This document shows positions 1 through 5,138 of a stretch of 5,812 nt of DNA, in pieces (within the stretch, counting starts at the first letter, position 1; every line of letters begins with the position of its first letter). The position numbers and the translations under genes were made by a program. The notes under the pieces are model-generated. The model made no database searches, had not been told where the DNA came from, and saw nothing but the letters and a program-made list of their open reading frames with translations. Origin of the DNA: an uncultured Marmoricola sp. (GTDB taxonomy: Bacteria > Actinomycetota > Actinomycetes > Propionibacteriales > Nocardioidaceae); NCBI GenBank assembly GCA_937868455.1, contig CALMMO010000066.1, positions 1 through 5,812 on the forward strand, given 5' to 3'.

Positions 1-16
1 CACTTTTTGGGACTTT

Positions 17-469
17 TCAGGCAAGTTCAGTCGCGGTGCCACCGGCAGCCGCAATCTTCTCCTTGGCCGTTGCCGAGAACTTGTGCGCAGACAGGTTCAC
101 CGCAACAGCGATGTCACCTGAGCCGAGCACCTTCACCGGCTGGTTCTTGCGAACTGCGCCCTTAGCGACGAGTTCGTCAACGCCCACGGTGCCGCCTGCA
201 GGGAAGAGTTCGGCGATGCGGTCAAGGTTGACCACCTGGAACTCGACCTTGAAGGGGTTCTTGAAGCCCTTCAGCTTGGGCAACCGCATGTGGATTGGCA
301 TCTGGCCACCTTCGAAGGCAACCGGAACCTGGTAACGGGCCTTGGTGCCCTTGGTGCCACGACCTGCAGTCTTACCCTTGGAGCCTTCACCGCGACCCAC
401 ACGGGTCTTTGCGGTCTTGGCGCCCGGGGCAGGACGCAAGTGGTGCAACTTCAGCGTCTTGTCAGCCAT
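17..469 (-). CDS. rplO: 50S ribosomal protein L15
   Basis: Structural protein of the large subunit that binds 23S rRNA late in 50S assembly. The 150-residue product shows the family layout: a basic, glycine-rich N-terminal arm (residues 1-45, with [17 protein letters not shown] at 26-42) that threads into rRNA, the [18 protein letters not shown] block at about 52-69, and a globular C-terminal domain ending in the L15 signature region (about 112-144, VKVLGSG to AAAGG). Length is normal for the family. The start is set at ATG 469. An in-frame GTG at 475 overlaps the rpmD stop as GTGA, but the Shine-Dalgarno AGAGGTG at 484-478 is 8 bases from the ATG and only 2 from the GTG, and MADKTLKL is a natural L15 N-terminus. 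Stop is TGA. It is the last complete gene of the window; secY normally follows in spc operons, but only 16 bases remain. Confidence 0.97.
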   Translation of the reverse strand: MADKTLKLHHLRPAPGAKTAKTRVGRGEGSKGKTAGRGTKGTKARYQVPVAFEGGQMPIHMRLPKLKGFKNPFKVEFQVVNLDRIAELFPAGGTVGVDELVAKGAVRKNQPVKVLGSGDIAVAVNLSAHKFSATAKEKIAAAGGTATELA

Positions 470-471
470 GT

Positions 472-654
472 TCACTTCACCTCTTCAACGCTCACCAAGT
501 GGCGAACGGTGTGGACCATGCCGCGAATTTCGGGGCGGTCCTCGTGGGTTTTGGTGTCACCGATGCGCTTCAAGCCGAGCGAGCGCAAGGTGTCGCGCTG
601 GTTCTGCTTGCAGCCGATCGACGACTTCTTCTGGGTCACTTGGAGCTTGGCCAT
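472..654 (-). CDS. rpmD: 50S ribosomal protein L30
   Basis: Small large-subunit protein that contacts 23S rRNA. The 60-residue product covers the entire L30 fold: a beta strand MAKLQVTQ, the conserved [23 protein letters not shown] segment at residues 12-34 that marks the family, and a C-terminal strand ([14 protein letters not shown]) at 46-59. Length is typical for bacterial L30. The ATG shares one base with the rpsE stop (TGATG), and a strong GGAGGTG lies 7 bases upstream at 668-662 inside the rpsE 3' end, so both independent initiation and coupling are possible. The TGA stop at 474-472 overlaps a GTG that is in frame with rplO. Nothing is unusual in the protein. Confidence 0.97.
   Translation of the reverse strand: MAKLQVTQKKSSIGCKQNQRDTLRSLGLKRIGDTKTHEDRPEIRGMVHTVRHLVSVEEVK
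478..484 (-). promoter_or_regulatory. ribosome binding site deciding the rplO start
   Basis: AGAGGTG lies inside the 3' end of rpmD, 8 bases from ATG 469 but only 2 from the in-frame GTG 475. Its spacing argues that translation of rplO begins at the ATG, although the GTG makes the textbook GTGA overlap with the rpmD stop. Confidence 0.7.
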
Positions 655-1259
655 CAGTGGGCACCTCCAGCAACCGACTCGGCCTTGGCCTTGAGCAGCG
701 CAGCCGGAGCCACGTCCTCAACGCGCAGACCGCGACGGCTTGCAACTGCCTCGGGCTCTTCCAGCATCTTCAGTGCCGCAACAGTGGCGTGCACGATGTT
801 GATCTGGTTGGAGGAACCAAGTGACTTGCTCAGCACATCGTGGATGCCTGCGCACTCAAGCACCGCGCGCACCGGGCCACCGGCGATCACACCGGTACCA
901 GGAGCAGCAGGACGCAGGAGTACGACGCCGGCAGCCTTCTCGCCCTGAACCGGGTGAGGGATGGTGCTTTGGATGCGAGGCACGCGGAAGAAGTTCTTCT
1001 TCGCCTCCTCGACGCCCTTAGCGATTGCCGCCGGCACCTCACGTGCCTTGCCGTAGCCAACACCGACCAAGCCCTCGCCGTCACCGACGATCACAAGTGC
1101 GGTGAAGCTGAAGCGACGACCACCCTTGACGACCTTGGCGACACGGTTGATCGCGACGACACGCTCGATGTACTGGCTCTTCTCCGCCTGGCCACCGCGA
1201 CGGTCGTCACGGTTTCCGCGGCGCTCACCACCGGCGCGTCCGCGCTGGGGTCCGCTCAT
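654..1259 (-). CDS. rpsE: 30S ribosomal protein S5
   Basis: Small-subunit protein near the decoding site, involved in translational fidelity and in the RNA-unwinding surface at mRNA entry. The 201 residues divide into an Arg/Gly-rich leader (1-27) that E. coli S5 lacks and actinobacterial S5 commonly has; the N-terminal double-stranded RNA-binding-like domain (about 29-93), with the signature [18 protein letters not shown] and [14 protein letters not shown] at 46-80; and the C-terminal domain (about 103-170), with [18 protein letters not shown] at 121-138. The loop [11 protein letters not shown] (40-50) corresponds to the loop where spectinomycin-resistance changes map in E. coli; it shows the usual KGG, with Ala where E. 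coli has Ser. Start ATG 1259 is preceded by AAGGAAG (1270-1264) in a 26-base gap after rplR. The stop shares one base with the rpmD start. Confidence 0.98.
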   Translation of the reverse strand: MSGPQRGRAGGERRGNRDDRRGGQAEKSQYIERVVAINRVAKVVKGGRRFSFTALVIVGDGEGLVGVGYGKAREVPAAIAKGVEEAKKNFFRVPRIQSTIPHPVQGEKAAGVVLLRPAAPGTGVIAGGPVRAVLECAGIHDVLSKSLGSSNQINIVHATVAALKMLEEPEAVASRRGLRVEDVAPAALLKAKAESVAGGAH

Positions 1260-1285
1260 GAGTCTTCCTTCTCTCTTCGTCTCGA

Positions 1286-1669
1286 TCAGAACGCGAGGCC
1301 GCCCTCACGGGCGCCATCTGCAAGGGCCGCTACGCGACCGTGGTACTTGTTACCGGCACGGTCGAACACGACCGACTCCACGCCCTTGGCCTTGGCGCGC
1401 TCAGCAACGAGCTCACCAACCTTCTTGGCCTTAGCGGACTTGTCACCATCAAACCCACGCAGGTCAGACTCCATGGTTGAGGCAGACGCGAGCGTCTTGC
1501 CCACCAAGTCGTCGACGACCTGAACGGTGATGTGCCGAGCGGATCGGGTGACCACCAAGCGCGGACGCTCTGCGGTACCAGAAACCTTCTTGCGGCCGCG
1601 CACCTGGCGACGCAGGCGAGAAGCCATGCGTGCCGAAGTGTGCTTGCCGGACTTCAGTGAGATAGCCAT
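1286..1669 (-). CDS. rplR: 50S ribosomal protein L18
   Basis: 5S rRNA-binding protein that, with L5, docks 5S rRNA into the central protuberance of the 50S subunit. The 127-residue product has a basic N-terminal region (residues 1-36, many Arg/Lys, with [21 protein letters not shown]) typical of its RNA-binding tail, followed by the conserved [17 protein letters not shown] strand region (38-54), TLASASTM (59-66), and the C-terminal [28 protein letters not shown] that is diagnostic for L18. The start is placed at ATG 1669 because MAISLKSGK resembles other actinobacterial L18 starts. An in-frame GTG at 1675 overlaps the rplF stop as GTGA and would add two residues; a purine run GGAAAGG (1689-1683) sits 7 bases from that GTG, so the choice is not certain. 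Gene identity is secure. Confidence 0.96.
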   Translation of the reverse strand: MAISLKSGKHTSARMASRLRRQVRGRKKVSGTAERPRLVVTRSARHITVQVVDDLVGKTLASASTMESDLRGFDGDKSAKAKKVGELVAERAKAKGVESVVFDRAGNKYHGRVAALADGAREGGLAF

Positions 1670-1671
1670 CG

Positions 1672-2214
1672 TCACTTACCAGCCTTTCCGACCTTGCGGC
1701 GAACGACCTCGCCCGCGTAGCGCACACCCTTGCCCTTGTAAGGCTCAGGCTTGCGCAGCTTGCGGATGTTGGCGGCGACTTCACCGACGGGTTGCTTGTC
1801 GATGCCCGAGACACCAAACCGGGTCGGAGCCTCGACATTGAACGTGATGCCCTCAGGGGCCTTAACGAAGATGGGGTGTGAGTAACCGAGCTGGAATTCC
1901 AACTCAGTCGGGCCCTTGGAGAGCACGCGGTAACCCACGCCCACAATCTCTAGCTTCTTCTCATAACCCTCGGTAACACCGGTGACCATGTTGGCGATCA
2001 GGGTGCGCGTCAAGCCGTGCAACGACTTCGACACTCGGTGGTCATCTGGACGCTTGACTTCGAGCGCGCCATCTTCGCTGCGGCCGACGGTGATCGGCTC
2101 AGCGACAGTGTGAGTCAAGGTGCCCTTGGGGCCCTTAACGGTCACTAGCTGTGCATCAAGCGAAACCTCGACACCCGCAGGTACGACGACTGGGAGCTTG
2201 CCAATACGTGACAT
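1672..2214 (-). CDS. rplF: 50S ribosomal protein L6
   Basis: Large-subunit protein at the base of the L7/L12 stalk, next to the sarcin-ricin loop and the factor-binding centre. The 180 residues form the expected tandem pair of related alpha/beta domains: the first from [15 protein letters not shown] to about residue 82, the second from about 83 to 170. The C-terminal signature [11 protein letters not shown] is at 156-166, followed by a basic tail ([11 protein letters not shown]). Length matches the family. The start is ATG 2214 because GGGGGA (2227-2222) is 7 bases upstream and MSRIGK is the standard L6 N-terminus. The frame is open up to a GTG at 2232 that overlaps the rpsH stop as GTGA, but that would add six unconserved residues and lie upstream of the ribosome binding site. 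Confidence 0.97.
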   Translation of the reverse strand: MSRIGKLPVVVPAGVEVSLDAQLVTVKGPKGTLTHTVAEPITVGRSEDGALEVKRPDDHRVSKSLHGLTRTLIANMVTGVTEGYEKKLEIVGVGYRVLSKGPTELEFQLGYSHPIFVKAPEGITFNVEAPTRFGVSGIDKQPVGEVAANIRKLRKPEPYKGKGVRYAGEVVRRKVGKAGK

Positions 2215-2221
2215 GTGATAT

Positions 2222-2227
2222 TCCCCC
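2222..2227 (-). promoter_or_regulatory. ribosome binding site deciding the rplF start
   Basis: GGGGGA sits in the short gap after the rpsH stop, 7 bases from ATG 2214. The alternative GTG at 2232 is upstream of it, so this site supports the conserved MSRIGK start and shows that rplF follows rpsH by 14 bases rather than overlapping it. Confidence 0.65.
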
Positions 2228-2228
2228 G

Positions 2229-2648
2229 TCACCAGACGTAGGCGAGGACTTCCCCGCCTACACCCTTGGAGTTGGCCTGACGATCCGTCAGCAGGCCCTG
2301 GCTAGTGGAGATGATCGCGATACCGAGACCACCGAGCACCTTGGGGAGCGCGGTGTGCTTGGCGTACACACGCAGACCGGGCTTGCTGATGCGGCGAAGG
2401 CCGGCAATCGAGCGCTCGCGGCTGCGACCGTACTTAAGCGTGATCGTCAGAGTCTGGCCGACGGCGGCCTCGCCCTTGTCATCCTTGTTGTCCGCAACAG
2501 CGAACGAGGTGATGTACCCCTCGCGCTTCAGGATCTCGGCAACGCCGGCCTTCAGCTTCGAGTAAGGCATCGACACCGAGTCGTGGTACGCCTGGTTGGC
2601 GTTACGCAGACGCGTGAGCATGTCTGCGATCGGGTCAGTCATCGTCAT
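2229..2648 (-). CDS. rpsH: 30S ribosomal protein S8
   Basis: Primary 16S rRNA-binding protein of the 30S platform (central domain, helix 21); in E. coli it is also the repressor of the spc operon. The 139 residues include the N-terminal domain [18 protein letters not shown] (1-18) and the C-terminal domain with [19 protein letters not shown] (77-95) and the S8 signature [17 protein letters not shown] (105-121), ending GGEVLAYVW. Many S8 proteins are about 130-132 residues; this one has roughly seven extra residues around 52-65 (acidic/Gly-rich [14 protein letters not shown]). Start ATG 2648 gives MTMTDP, the form known in other actinobacteria; ATG 2642 is a close alternative. The only purine-rich candidate ribosome binding site is AGAGAGAG at 2668-2661, rather far (12 bases) and not a strong match. 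It follows the largest gap in the operon, which contains a hairpin. Confidence 0.97.
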   Translation of the reverse strand: MTMTDPIADMLTRLRNANQAYHDSVSMPYSKLKAGVAEILKREGYITSFAVADNKDDKGEAAVGQTLTITLKYGRSRERSIAGLRRISKPGLRVYAKHTALPKVLGGLGIAIISTSQGLLTDRQANSKGVGGEVLAYVW

Positions 2649-2660
2649 GGTTAGTTTGTT

Positions 2661-2668
2661 TCTCTCTC
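2661..2668 (-). promoter_or_regulatory. weak candidate ribosome binding site of rpsH
   Basis: A purine repeat AGAGAGAG lies 12 bases upstream of ATG 2648 and 18 upstream of ATG 2642. It matches the anti-Shine-Dalgarno only partly and is among the poorest in the window, where other genes mostly have GGAGG or AGGAG variants. It starts one base after the hairpin at 2700-2670, so folding of that hairpin or protein binding there could affect access to it (inference). It favours the upstream ATG. Confidence 0.45.
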
Positions 2669-2669
2669 T

Positions 2670-2700
2670 GCTGTGGTTTCGCAACGAGGCGACCTACAGC
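2670..2700 (-). promoter_or_regulatory. imperfect hairpin in the rpsN-rpsH leader
   Basis: Read on the minus strand, GCTGT (2700-2696) pairs with ACAGC (2674-2670), then after a bulged A (2695) GGT (2694-2692) pairs with ACC (2677-2675), and CGC (2691-2689) pairs with GCG (2682-2680). This gives 11 base pairs, a six-base loop CTCGTT (2688-2683) and two unpaired A residues (2679-2678) on the 3' side. It fills the middle of the only long gap in the operon and ends one base before the purine-rich site ahead of rpsH. No T-run follows, so it is not an intrinsic terminator. It could be a protein-binding element, an RNase processing site or chance; the pairing is seen, the role is inferred. Confidence 0.45.
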
Positions 2701-2718
2701 GATGGGGGTTAGTGGGGC

Positions 2719-2904
2719 TTACCAGCTCGACTTGGTGATGCCGGGCAGTTCGCCGCGGTGCGCCATTTCGCGCAAGCAGATGCGGCACAGGCCGAACTTG
2801 CGGTAGACCGCCTTCGGGCGACCGCAGCGCTGGCAGCGGGTGTAGGCACGAACCGCAAACTTAGGCTTGCGGGCGGCCTTGACCTTGAGTCCAGTCTTCG
2901 CCAT
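2719..2904 (-). CDS. rpsN: 30S ribosomal protein S14, zinc-binding type (S14 type Z)
   Basis: Small-subunit head protein that contacts the 3' major domain of 16S rRNA beside S3 and S10. The 61-residue product is the short, zinc-ribbon form: two CxxC pairs at Cys24/Cys27 and Cys40/Cys43 ([25 protein letters not shown]), a basic N-terminus ([21 protein letters not shown]) and the conserved C-terminus [13 protein letters not shown]. All four zinc ligands are present, so it is the C+ form rather than the longer cysteine-free paralogue that some actinobacteria make under zinc limitation. The symbol rpsZ is also used for this form. Start ATG 2904 is one base after the rplE stop, with AAGGAAGG at 2919-2912 eight bases upstream within rplE. 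The stop is TAA, and a 70-base gap follows. Confidence 0.97.
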   Translation of the reverse strand: MAKTGLKVKAARKPKFAVRAYTRCQRCGRPKAVYRKFGLCRICLREMAHRGELPGITKSSW

Positions 2905-2905
2905 C

Positions 2906-3475
2906 TCAGTTGCCTTCCTTAAAGGGGAATCCAAGCGCCTTCAGCAGCGCACGGCCTTCGTCGTCGTTGGTCGCGGTGGTGACCACCGTGATGTCCATGC
3001 CGCGAGGGCGGTCGATGCGGTCTTGGTCAATCTCGTGGAACATGACCTGCTCGGTGAGACCGAAGGTGTAGTTGCCACGACCGTCGAACTGACGGTCAGA
3101 GAGACCACGGAAGTCGCGGATGCGGGGCAGAGCCAGCGCCAACAAGCGGTCGAGGAACTCCCACATGCGGTCACCGCGCAGCGTCACGTGTGCACCGATC
3201 GGCATGCCTTCGCGCAGCTTGAACTGAGCGATCGACTTGCGAGCCTTGGTGACCTGTGGCTTCTGGCCGGTGATGGCAGTCAGGTCAGTGACTGCACCTT
3301 CGATCAGCTTGGAGTCGCGAGCTGCCTCGCCAACACCCATGTTGACCACGATCTTCACCAGACCCGGCACCTGCATGACGTTGTCGTAGGCGAACTGCTC
3401 CAGCAGCTTGCCAGCGACCTCGTCGCGGTACTTGGTCTTCATGCGGGGGGTAACCCGCTCTTGCGTTGCCGTCAT
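2906..3475 (-). CDS. rplE: 50S ribosomal protein L5
   Basis: 5S rRNA-binding protein of the central protuberance; it forms the 5S complex with L18 and touches the P-site tRNA and S13. The 189 residues show [11 protein letters not shown] at 41-51, the L5 signature region [26 protein letters not shown] at 65-90, [18 protein letters not shown] (94-111), [22 protein letters not shown] (122-143) and the C-terminal [27 protein letters not shown] (159-185). Length is typical of actinobacterial L5. The start ATG shares one base with the rplX stop (TGATG). There is no convincing Shine-Dalgarno just upstream (the nearest purine stretch is GGGAACGAG), so initiation probably depends on ribosomes finishing rplX. 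In E. coli this start is where S8 represses the spc operon; no such element was recognised here. Confidence 0.97.
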   Translation of the reverse strand: MTATQERVTPRMKTKYRDEVAGKLLEQFAYDNVMQVPGLVKIVVNMGVGEAARDSKLIEGAVTDLTAITGQKPQVTKARKSIAQFKLREGMPIGAHVTLRGDRMWEFLDRLLALALPRIRDFRGLSDRQFDGRGNYTFGLTEQVMFHEIDQDRIDRPRGMDITVVTTATNDDEGRALLKALGFPFKEGN

Positions 3476-3834
3476 CAGATCTCGTTCCCGGTCTTGCGAG
3501 CCACGCGCACAGAGCGCTGGGCCTTGTAGGTCGAACCGTCGGCGCGGCGCTTGGAAACTTCCTCGCGCTTGAAGCCGATCCGTGTGGTGCCGTTGCCGGA
3601 CACCAGCATCACGTTTGACACGTGGATGGGGGCCTCGGTGGTGATGATGCCGCCGGTCTTGCCTGCACGACCACCTTGATCGATGGACTTGGTGTGCTTC
3701 TTGACCAGGTTGGCGCCCTCGACGATGACGCGGTCTTCCTCGCGGAGGACTGCAATCACCTTGCCTTCGATGCCCTTTGACTTGCCGGCGATCACCTTGA
3801 CGGTGTCGCCCTTCTTGATGTTGATCTTGCTCAT
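3475..3834 (-). CDS. rplX: 50S ribosomal protein L24
   Basis: Early assembly protein that binds near the 5' end of 23S rRNA and sits close to the exit-tunnel mouth. From ATG 3834 the product is 119 residues. The N-terminal KOW motif is clear at about 6-33 ([21 protein letters not shown]), followed by [12 protein letters not shown] (38-49) and the conserved [17 protein letters not shown] (61-77), then a basic C-terminal region. An in-frame GTG at 3840 overlaps the rplN stop (GTGA) and would add two residues (MS). GGAGG at 3849-3845 is 4 bases from the GTG and 10 from the ATG, so neither spacing is ideal; ATG is preferred as the better codon. The stop shares a base with the rplE start. Confidence 0.95.
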   Translation of the reverse strand: MSKINIKKGDTVKVIAGKSKGIEGKVIAVLREEDRVIVEGANLVKKHTKSIDQGGRAGKTGGIITTEAPIHVSNVMLVSGNGTTRIGFKREEVSKRRADGSTYKAQRSVRVARKTGNEI

Positions 3835-3836
3835 GC

Positions 3837-4205
3837 TCACAAAACCTCCGGAGCCAAGCTGATGATCTTCATGAACTTCTTCTCGCGCAGCTCGCGACCC
3901 ACGGGGCCGAAGATGCGGGTGCCTCGCGGCTCGCCGTCGTTCTTGAGGATCACCGCAGCGTTCTCGTCGAAGCGGATGTAGGAGCCGTCAGGACGACGAC
4001 GCTCCTTGACGGTGCGTACGACGACAGCCTTAACGACGTCGCCCTTCTTGACGTTGCCACCTGGGATGGCGTCCTTGACCGTGGCCACGATGGTGTCGCC
4101 GATGCCGGCGTAACGCCGACCCGAACCACCGAGAACACGGATGCACAAGATCTCCTTGGCACCAGTGTTGTCAGCCACCTTGAGGCGGGACTCTTGCTGA
4201 ATCAC
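3837..4205 (-). CDS. rplN: 50S ribosomal protein L14
   Basis: Large-subunit interface protein that forms bridges to 16S rRNA and packs against L19; it is also the docking site of the silencing factor RsfS. The 122 residues are the standard bacterial length and show [19 protein letters not shown] (1-19), [14 protein letters not shown] (24-37) and the L14 signature region [28 protein letters not shown] (59-86), then [28 protein letters not shown] to the end. Start is a GTG at 4205, supported by AGGAG at 4215-4211 five bases upstream and by the near-universal MIQ N-terminus. It is normally the first spc-operon gene; here it begins only 15 bases after rpsQ, with no room for a promoter of its own in the gap. 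Confidence 0.97.
   Translation of the reverse strand: MIQQESRLKVADNTGAKEILCIRVLGGSGRRYAGIGDTIVATVKDAIPGGNVKKGDVVKAVVVRTVKERRRPDGSYIRFDENAAVILKNDGEPRGTRIFGPVGRELREKKFMKIISLAPEVL
3845..3849 (-). promoter_or_regulatory. ribosome binding site of rplX, start ambiguous
   Basis: GGAGG within the 3' end of rplN is 4 bases from GTG 3840 and 10 from ATG 3834, so it could serve either in-frame start. The protein differs only by an N-terminal Met-Ser. Confidence 0.65.
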
Positions 4206-4220
4206 TTCTTCTCCTCAGAC

Positions 4221-4490
4221 CTACTTGGCCTTCTCAAGGATCTCCACCACGCGCCAGCGCTTGGTAGCGCTGAGCGGGCGGGTCTCCATGATCAGGACGC
4301 GGTCGCCAATGCCACACTCGTTGGCCTCGTCGTGGGCCTTGAGCTTCGACGTACGACGCATGACCTTCCCGTAGAGGGCGTGCTTAACACGGTCCTCGAC
4401 GCTGACCACAACGGTCTTGTCCATCTTGTCGCTCACCACGAGGCCCTCACGGACCTTGCGTGCTGAGCGATCTTCGGTCTTCTCGCTCAC
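4221..4490 (-). CDS. rpsQ: 30S ribosomal protein S17
   Basis: Primary 16S rRNA-binding protein of the 5' domain with an OB fold. The 89 residues carry [43 protein letters not shown] (13-55) and the S17 signature [13 protein letters not shown] (62-74), followed by [13 protein letters not shown]. The N-terminal stretch [12 protein letters not shown] is a little longer than in E. coli S17, as is common in actinobacteria. Start is GTG 4490, overlapping the rpmC stop as GTGA, with the purine run AGGAGAAGG at 4503-4495 immediately upstream; no ATG alternative lies nearby. The stop is TAG, one of the few non-TGA stops here, and it coincides with a non-overlapping junction. In E. coli it is the last S10-operon gene. 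Confidence 0.97.
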   Translation of the reverse strand: MSEKTEDRSARKVREGLVVSDKMDKTVVVSVEDRVKHALYGKVMRRTSKLKAHDEANECGIGDRVLIMETRPLSATKRWRVVEILEKAK

Positions 4491-4717
4491 TTGGCCTTCT
4501 CCTTCTTGCCCGGCGCAGTCCGAATGCCGAGCTCGCGCTCGCGCACCACGGTGTAAATGCGGGCAATGTCTTTCTTGACCGAGCGAAGTCGGCCGTGGCT
4601 TTCCAATTGACCAGTAGCGGCCTGGAAGCGCAGGTTAAACAGCTCTTCCTTGGCTTCGCGCAACTTGGTTTCTAGGTCGACGTTGGTCAGGTCGTCGAGT
4701 TCGTTCGCAGCGCTCAT
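4487..4717 (-). CDS. rpmC: 50S ribosomal protein L29
   Basis: Small helical protein beside the polypeptide exit tunnel, where with L23 it helps form the docking surface for nascent-chain factors such as trigger factor and SRP. The 76 residues form the expected two-helix hairpin: [33 protein letters not shown] (9-41) and [23 protein letters not shown] (43-65), the second holding the conserved basic IARI region. A lysine-rich tail (APGKKEKAK) extends past the core fold, as in many actinobacterial L29 proteins. The ATG shares one base with the rplP stop (TGATG), and AGGTGA lies 6 bases upstream within rplP. The stop overlaps the GTG start of rpsQ. Confidence 0.97.
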   Translation of the reverse strand: MSAANELDDLTNVDLETKLREAKEELFNLRFQAATGQLESHGRLRSVKKDIARIYTVVRERELGIRTAPGKKEKAK

Positions 4718-5136
4718 CAGAATTCACCTGCCTCACGGGTGATGAACCGGCATTTCATGGGGAGCTTGTGGATTGCGCGACGCATTGCCTCGCGAGCCAC
4801 ATCCTCAGGAACTCCGGAAAGTTCGAACATCACGCGACCGGCCTTGACGTTGGCCACCCACCACTCCGGTGAACCCTTACCGGAACCCATGCGGGTTTCG
4901 GCAGGCTTCTTGGTCAACGGGCGGTCGGGGTAGATGTTGATCCACACCTTTCCACCACGCTTGATGTGGCGGGTCATCGCAATACGAGCAGATTCGATCT
5001 GGCGGTTGGTCACGTAGTGACTCTCCAGCGCCTGGATACCGAATTCACCAAACGCGAGCTTGGTGCCACCCTTGGCAGCGCCGGTGCGCTTGGGGTGGTG
5101 CTGCTTACGGTGCTTGACCCTACGGGGCATCAACAT
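4717..5136 (-). CDS. rplP: 50S ribosomal protein L16
   Basis: Large-subunit protein near the A site and the elbow of tRNA, important for late 50S maturation. The 139 residues begin [19 protein letters not shown], continue with [49 protein letters not shown] (32-80), and contain the L16 signature [24 protein letters not shown] (82-105). Arg82 aligns with the arginine hydroxylated in E. coli L16; nothing here shows whether it is modified in this organism. Start ATG 5136 is favoured over ATG 5130 because AGGAGGG lies 6 bases upstream (about 5148-5143) and the [15 protein letters not shown] start is conserved. It begins two bases after the rpsC stop, and its own TGA shares a base with the rpmC start. 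Confidence 0.97.
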   Translation of the reverse strand: MLMPRRVKHRKQHHPKRTGAAKGGTKLAFGEFGIQALESHYVTNRQIESARIAMTRHIKRGGKVWINIYPDRPLTKKPAETRMGSGKGSPEWWVANVKAGRVMFELSGVPEDVAREAMRRAIHKLPMKCRFITREAGEF

Positions 5137-5138
5137 GA

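Noticed and set aside
1..16. Possible secY leader or GTG start at the window edge
   Set aside because: secY usually follows rplO, but 16 bases show no Shine-Dalgarno or coding evidence, so it is not annotated.
295..948. A 217-codon open frame on the plus strand
   Set aside because: It is antisense to rplO, rpmD and rpsE, has a low-complexity translation with no recognisable domain, and arises from GC-rich codon bias of the real genes.
1260..1285. Promoter in the rplR-rpsE gap
   Set aside because: The 26 bases are purine-rich and are accounted for by the rpsE ribosome binding site; no -10 or -35 pattern is visible.
840..1523. A 227-codon open frame on the plus strand
   Set aside because: It is antisense to rpsE and rplR, crosses their junction, and has no family features or ribosome binding site.
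1464..1946. A 160-codon minus-strand frame overlapping rplF and rplR
   Set aside because: It is the out-of-frame shadow of two well-identified genes and its translation is Arg/Ser-rich without conservation.
2670..2700. Intrinsic terminator between rpsN and rpsH
   Set aside because: The stem is imperfect, only moderately GC-rich, and followed by AGAGAGAGAAAC rather than a T-run on the transcribed strand.
2867..3529. A 220-codon open frame on the plus strand
   Set aside because: It mirrors rplE, whose translation is unmistakably L5; antisense frames of this length are common opposite conserved GC-rich genes.
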